DNA of 64,000 nucleotides from Thetidibacter halocola (lineage in GTDB: Bacteria; Pseudomonadota; Alphaproteobacteria; Rhodobacterales; Rhodobacteraceae), in assembly GCF_018224955.1 (NCBI RefSeq), contig NZ_JAGTUU010000002.1, positions 372,001 to 436,000 of the forward strand, given 5' to 3'. Numbering within the stretch: the first letter of the stretch is position 1; every line of letters begins with the position of its first letter. The notes under the pieces were generated by a model that worked only from the letters and a program-made list of their open reading frames with translations, ran no database searches and had not been told where the DNA came from. Both the position numbers and the translations under genes were made by a program. Positions 60,528 through 64,000 of this stretch are shown one piece after another.

Positions 60528-61337
60528 TCAATCTTTCAGCGGCGATTCGCGCGTTCCAAGCGCGTCTGCCAGCCTTGCCGCGGCGGATCCGGGGCGCAAA
60601 GGCTGCGGTTGCGAGCCGTCGGGCGCCCAGCCGGTCAGCGTGACGATTTCGAATGTCGCTGTAACCCGGCCGCCGTCGGTGAAGTTGTCGGAATAGATCT
60701 GCGCGGCGCGCAGCAGCACCGCGCGGCGGGTCGGGCGCCGCAGGCGATTGGCAAGGGCGTTGGTCTCTCCCATGGCGCGCAGGTCGCGCATCAGGTGCAG
60801 TGCCGAGTCGTAGCTGACCCGCAAGGGCCAGCTGTCCGCCACCGGCAGCGCCAGCCCGGCGCGTTGCAGCAGCCCGCCAAGGTCGCGGATCTCGCCCATC
60901 GGGACGACACGGGGCGACAGGCCGCCCGTTGCCTCGATCTCGGCCTCGCCAAGGGCGGCGCGCAATTCGTGCAGGGTCTGGCCGCCTGGAGTCAGCGCCA
61001 GCAGCATCCCGTCCGGGCGCAGCGCGCGGCGGCACTGGATCAGCTGGCCCACCGGATCGTTCGCCCAGTGCAGGCACATGGCATGGATCACCAGGTCATG
61101 CGCGCCCTCGTCCAGCGACAGGACGTCGTCGTCCGGGATCACCCGCGCCTCGGGCAGCAGGCCTTGCCAGACTTGCGGAAAGGGCGTGACTACGGCCGGG
61201 GACGTAAACCGCCTGTTAACCATGCCGAGCCGATCCTCAGCCTCGTCCCGCGCGGCCTCGTGCAGGAACAGCGCCGGGGCGCTTGCGGCGCGGCGGCGGT
61301 TGCGGGTCAGGGCGGTGCGGTCGGTCAAGTCGGACAT
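60528..61337 (-). CDS. SAM-dependent methyltransferase-like protein (NDUFAF5-like), motif I missing
   Basis: 269 residues. FLHEAARDEAEDRLGMVNRRF at the N-terminus and LVIHAMCLHWANDPVGQLIQCRRALRPDGMLLALTPGG match the alphaproteobacterial relatives of mitochondrial NDUFAF5. The usual glycine-rich motif I (DLGCGxG) should lie after the N-terminal helix but is absent; the region reads FTSPAVVTPFPQVW. SAM binding may therefore be weak or lost. Divergent from the ComF gene. Complex I assembly is the known role of NDUFAF5. Confidence 0.75.
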   Translation of the reverse strand: MSDLTDRTALTRNRRRAASAPALFLHEAARDEAEDRLGMVNRRFTSPAVVTPFPQVWQGLLPEARVIPDDDVLSLDEGAHDLVIHAMCLHWANDPVGQLIQCRRALRPDGMLLALTPGGQTLHELRAALGEAEIEATGGLSPRVVPMGEIRDLGGLLQRAGLALPVADSWPLRVSYDSALHLMRDLRAMGETNALANRLRRPTRRAVLLRAAQIYSDNFTDGGRVTATFEIVTLTGWAPDGSQPQPLRPGSAAARLADALGTRESPLKD

Positions 61338-61351
61338 GAAGGGCAGATAGG

Positions 61352-62080
61352 ATGTGGACGCAGGCGATGCAAACGCTGGTTCAACTGGTCTACCCGCCGC
61401 GCTGCCTGTCCTGCGGCGGCCTGGTCGAATCGGATTTCGGCCTGTGCGGCAGCTGCTGGCGCGACACACCCTTCATCGTCGGCCTGTCCTGCGACCTGTG
61501 CGGCACGCCCCTGCCGGGCCAGTCCGACCGCGCCGAGCATTGCGACGAATGCCTGTCCATCGCCCGGCCCTGGATGCAGGGACGTGCGGCGCTGCTGTAC
61601 CGCGACAAGGGGCGGGCGCTGGTTCTGGCACTGAAACACGGCGACCGGCACGACATCGCGGAACCCGCCGCGCAATGGATGGCGCGGCAGGTGCGGCCCA
61701 TCCTGCGGCCAGACATGATCGCCGTTCCCGTGCCGCTGCACCTAGGCCGCCACCTGTCGCGGCGCTACAACCAGTCGGCGCTGCTGGCGCGGGCGCTGGC
61801 ACAGACCCTTGGTATCGACTGGTGTCCCGACGCGCTGGAACGCCGGGGAAAGACGCCGATGCTGGACGGCAAGACCCGGGACGAGCGATTCGCCACGCTG
61901 GCGGGCCGGATCGCGGGCAATCCCCTGCGCGCGCCTTTGATCCGGGGGCGGCCGGTGCTGCTGGTCGATGACGTGATGACCTCGGGTGCGACGCTGGCCG
62001 CCTGCGCCGAGGCCTGCCTTGCGTCCGGCGCATCGGAGGTTTGCGTCTCGGTGCTGGCAAGGGTCGCCAAAGATGCATAG
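61352..62080 (+). CDS. ComF-family phosphoribosyltransferase-like protein
   Basis: 242 residues. N-terminal Cys pairs (CLSCGG, CGSC, CDLCGT, CDEC) suggest zinc binding; the C-terminal domain carries the PRPP motif VLLVDDVMTSGAT. VPVPLHLGRHLSRRYNQSALLA is typical of ComF. Linked to DNA uptake in other bacteria. Divergent from the NDUFAF5-like gene; 14-bp gap. Confidence 0.9.
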   Translation: MWTQAMQTLVQLVYPPRCLSCGGLVESDFGLCGSCWRDTPFIVGLSCDLCGTPLPGQSDRAEHCDECLSIARPWMQGRAALLYRDKGRALVLALKHGDRHDIAEPAAQWMARQVRPILRPDMIAVPVPLHLGRHLSRRYNQSALLARALAQTLGIDWCPDALERRGKTPMLDGKTRDERFATLAGRIAGNPLRAPLIRGRPVLLVDDVMTSGATLAACAEACLASGASEVCVSVLARVAKDA

Positions 62081-62113
62081 TTTAATGCCTGAACACCGTT
62101 TCAGGGATGACCC

Positions 62114-62371
62114 ATGCAACCTGTCGAGATCTATTCCTCGCCCTTCTGCGGCTTCTGCCACGCGGCGAAACGCCTGCTGACCCAGAAAGGCGTCTCCTTT
62201 ACCGAGTTCGACGTGGTGGCCGAGCCGCAGCGCCGCTCCGAGATGATGAGCCGCGCCCATGGCCGCCACACCGTGCCGCAGATCTTCATCGGCGAGACCC
62301 ATGTGGGCGGCTGCGACGACCTCTATGCGCTGGATCGCGCGGGCAAGCTCGACCCCATGCTGAAGGGCTGA
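62114..62371 (+). CDS. grxC: Glutaredoxin 3
   Basis: 85 residues, a complete class I glutaredoxin. Active site CGFC (C12, C15; most relatives have CPYC), TVPQIFI and GGCDDL, the GSH-binding elements. Reduces disulfides with glutathione in the cytoplasm. Followed 3 bp later by the nitrilase-family gene. Confidence 0.95.
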   Translation: MQPVEIYSSPFCGFCHAAKRLLTQKGVSFTEFDVVAEPQRRSEMMSRAHGRHTVPQIFIGETHVGGCDDLYALDRAGKLDPMLKG

Positions 62372-62374
62372 GAC

Positions 62375-63208
62375 ATGCGCGTCGCAGTCCTGCAACTGAC
62401 CTCGTCGGACGATCCGGGCGAAAACCTGGCCACCGTGCAGGGAATGCTGCACGAGGCGAAGGTTCAGGGCGCGCAGATCGCGATGACGCCCGAGGTGACG
62501 AACTGCGTTTCGATGAGCAGGGCGCACCAGAACGCGGTCCTTCGGCCCGAGGAGCGGGACGAGGTTCTGGCCGGTCTGCGGCAGACGGCGGCGGCGCTGG
62601 GGCTCTGGGTGCTGGCGGGATCGCTCGCTGTGAAATCCGCCCCGCCCGAGACGCGCTTTGCCAACCGGTCGGTCCTTATCGACGCGCAGGGCGGGATCGT
62701 CGTGCGCTATGACAAGATGCACATGTTCGACGTTCAGGTGTCGGAAACCGAGACCTACCGCGAATCGGACGGCTATGCGCCCGGCGACCGCGCGGTGACG
62801 GCCATGACGCCCTGGGGCATGCTGGGCCTGAGCGTGTGCTACGACGTGCGCTTCGCTTATCTCTACCGCGCGCTTGCGCAGGCGGGGGCGCAGGTGCTGA
62901 CCGTGCCTTCGGCGTTTTCGCCCGGCACCGGGCCTGCCCACTGGCAGCCGCTGTTGCAGGCGCGTGCGATCGAGACGGGCTGCTGGGTTGTCGCGCCCGC
63001 CCAGACCGGCCGGCACCGGGCGGGCGAGGGGCGCGCCCGGGTCACGCACGGTCATTCGCTGGTCGTCTCGCCCTGGGGCGAGGTGGTGCTTGATGCCGGG
63101 GTGGAACCGGGTGTGCACGTGGTCGATCTGGACATGGCGGCGGTGGACGCGGCGCGGGGCAAGGTGCCGTCGCTGACCCATGACCGGCGCTTTGCGGGGC
63201 CGACATGA
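62375..63208 (+). CDS. Carbon-nitrogen hydrolase (nitrilase family)
   Basis: 277 residues. The Glu-Lys-Cys triad is present: E40 in TPEVTN, Lys in RYDKMHMFD and Cys in [15 protein letters not shown]. This YDKMHMFDV pattern matches the Nit1/Nit2-like amidase branch that deaminates keto-acid amides or deaminated glutathione. Placed directly after grxC, which fits a glutathione repair role. Start overlaps nothing; stop overlaps the MarR gene by 4 bp. Confidence 0.9.
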   Translation: MRVAVLQLTSSDDPGENLATVQGMLHEAKVQGAQIAMTPEVTNCVSMSRAHQNAVLRPEERDEVLAGLRQTAAALGLWVLAGSLAVKSAPPETRFANRSVLIDAQGGIVVRYDKMHMFDVQVSETETYRESDGYAPGDRAVTAMTPWGMLGLSVCYDVRFAYLYRALAQAGAQVLTVPSAFSPGTGPAHWQPLLQARAIETGCWVVAPAQTGRHRAGEGRARVTHGHSLVVSPWGEVVLDAGVEPGVHVVDLDMAAVDAARGKVPSLTHDRRFAGPT

Positions 63209-63654
63209 GCGATCCCAGCGGCCTTGCCATCTCGCTCATCAGCGAGCTTCTGACGGCGGACCAGCTGCTGCGCGCGCGGCTGACCAGGGTTCTGCCGAAC
63301 CGGATGGAAATCTCGCATTTCTCGGTCCTGAACCACCTGGCGCGCGGCGGGGAAAAGACCCCGGCACAGCTGGCGCGCGCCTTTCACGTCACGCGCGGGG
63401 CGATGACCAACACGCTGGGCAAGCTGGAGGTCTCGGGCTACGTCCATATCCGTCCCGACTGGGACGACGCGCGCCGCAAGCTGGTCAGCATCTCGCCCGC
63501 CGGGAAATCGGCGCGCGACGCGGCGCTGGCCGCGATCACGCCTCTGATCACCGCCATGGTCGGCGAACTGGGCGATGCGCGGGTGCGCGCGACCCTGCCG
63601 GTGCTGCGCGAGTTGCGGCTCAAGCTGGAATCCGACCTGGGCGAGGCAGGCTGA
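63205..63654 (+). CDS. MarR-family transcriptional regulator
   Basis: 149 residues. Winged helix: [46 protein letters not shown], with the DDxRxxxV wing motif. A dimerising helix frames both ends. Overlaps the nitrilase-family gene by 4 bp, so co-expressed; target genes are not evident. Confidence 0.92.
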   Translation: MSDPSGLAISLISELLTADQLLRARLTRVLPNRMEISHFSVLNHLARGGEKTPAQLARAFHVTRGAMTNTLGKLEVSGYVHIRPDWDDARRKLVSISPAGKSARDAALAAITPLITAMVGELGDARVRATLPVLRELRLKLESDLGEAG

Positions 63655-63698
63655 AGCCCGCCCTTGTCTCTGTCTCGGACCGGGGCCAGTCTGCGTGC

Positions 63699-64000
63699 AT
63701 GGACTGGCGAGATACGGGCATCCTTCTGTCGGCACGGCCGCATGCCGAGACCTCGGCGATCCTCGAGGTCTTCACGCCCGCGCATGGCCGTCACATGGGT
63801 GTGTTGCGCGGCGGCGCCTCGCGCAAGCAGGCGGCCAACCTGCAACCCGGCACGCAGTTGGACCTGACCTGGCGCGCCCGGCTGGAGGACCATATCGGCG
63901 CCTTTACCGTCGAGCCGCAGCGCTCGCGTGCCGCGGTCGTCCTCGCCGACCGGCTGGCGCTGGCGGGGATGAACGCGGTCATCGCGCTGCTGCGCTTCTG
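63699..64000 (+). CDS. recO: DNA repair protein RecO (3' end outside window)
   Basis: Only the first 100 residues are visible. [39 protein letters not shown] is the RecO N-terminal OB-fold start, followed by [21 protein letters not shown]. RecO loads RecA on SSB-coated DNA in the RecFOR pathway. Starts ATG at 63699, 44 bp after the MarR gene. Confidence 0.93.
   Translation, partial: MDWRDTGILLSARPHAETSAILEVFTPAHGRHMGVLRGGASRKQAANLQPGTQLDLTWRARLEDHIGAFTVEPQRSRAAVVLADRLALAGMNAVIALLRF

Overview
The window is high-GC, gene-dense bacterial chromosome. Codon use, family composition (TRAP transporter, glycerol ABC transporter in the rhizobial glpSTPQUV arrangement, hslO-NUDIX-cca, hemH, an NDUFAF5-like protein beside comF, grxC-nitrilase, recO) and many 1-8 bp gene overlaps fit an alphaproteobacterium, most likely a Rhodobacterales/roseobacter-type organism. 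This placement is inference from gene content. I see no rRNA, tRNA, CRISPR array, insertion sequence or phage gene.

Layout. 1-4333: the 5' part of an AfuA-type ABC substrate-binding protein, divergent from an OmpR-type response regulator and a hybrid histidine kinase. 4527-13875: a compact island of a eukaryotic-type Ser/Thr kinase, an FHA protein, a PP2C phosphatase, a P-loop protein with an altered Walker A, two dynamin-like GTPases, a small protein of possible Roadblock fold, an unrecognised 252-residue protein and, after a gap, a degenerate receiver. Most genes overlap by 4-8 bp, so this looks like one transcript. It is the best candidate for an undescribed system: kinase/FHA/PP2C resembles the threonine-phosphorylation module of type VI secretion, but here it sits with dynamin-like membrane GTPases and no secretion genes.

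14109-29499: a catabolic cluster. Leftward genes encode two acyl-CoA dehydrogenases, a flavoprotein, an isocitrate lyase/PEP mutase-family lyase, an isochorismatase-fold protein, HyuA/HyuB-like subunits and a tautomerase-SnoaL fusion. Divergent rightward genes encode a GntR/UTRA regulator, LeuC/LeuD-like hydratase subunits and a complete TRAP transporter. Together they suggest uptake of an organic acid, hydration, and carbon-carbon cleavage, with the substrate unknown. Then tex (29572-31899).

31903-43484: glycerol utilisation: glpR, glpD, the ABC transporter glpSTPQUV, glpK and an iron-type alcohol dehydrogenase. Paired TTCG/CGAA half-sites in the glpR-glpD gap look like GlpR operators, and the two ATPases look complementary, with one degenerate nucleotide site.

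43490-48508: a histidine phosphotransfer protein divergent from a receiver-PP2C phosphatase, a NUDIX hydrolase, hslO, a CoA-pyrophosphatase-type NUDIX and cca. 48606-54117: three tandem, mutually similar ABC exporter half-transporters. 54161-58369: an RNA m5U methyltransferase, a NaChBac-like sodium channel, two L,D-transpeptidases flanking a CAP-domain lipoprotein, and a small secreted/membrane protein. 58437-64000: a sulfotransferase, hemH, an NDUFAF5-like protein, ComF, glutaredoxin, a nitrilase-family hydrolase, a MarR regulator and the start of recO.
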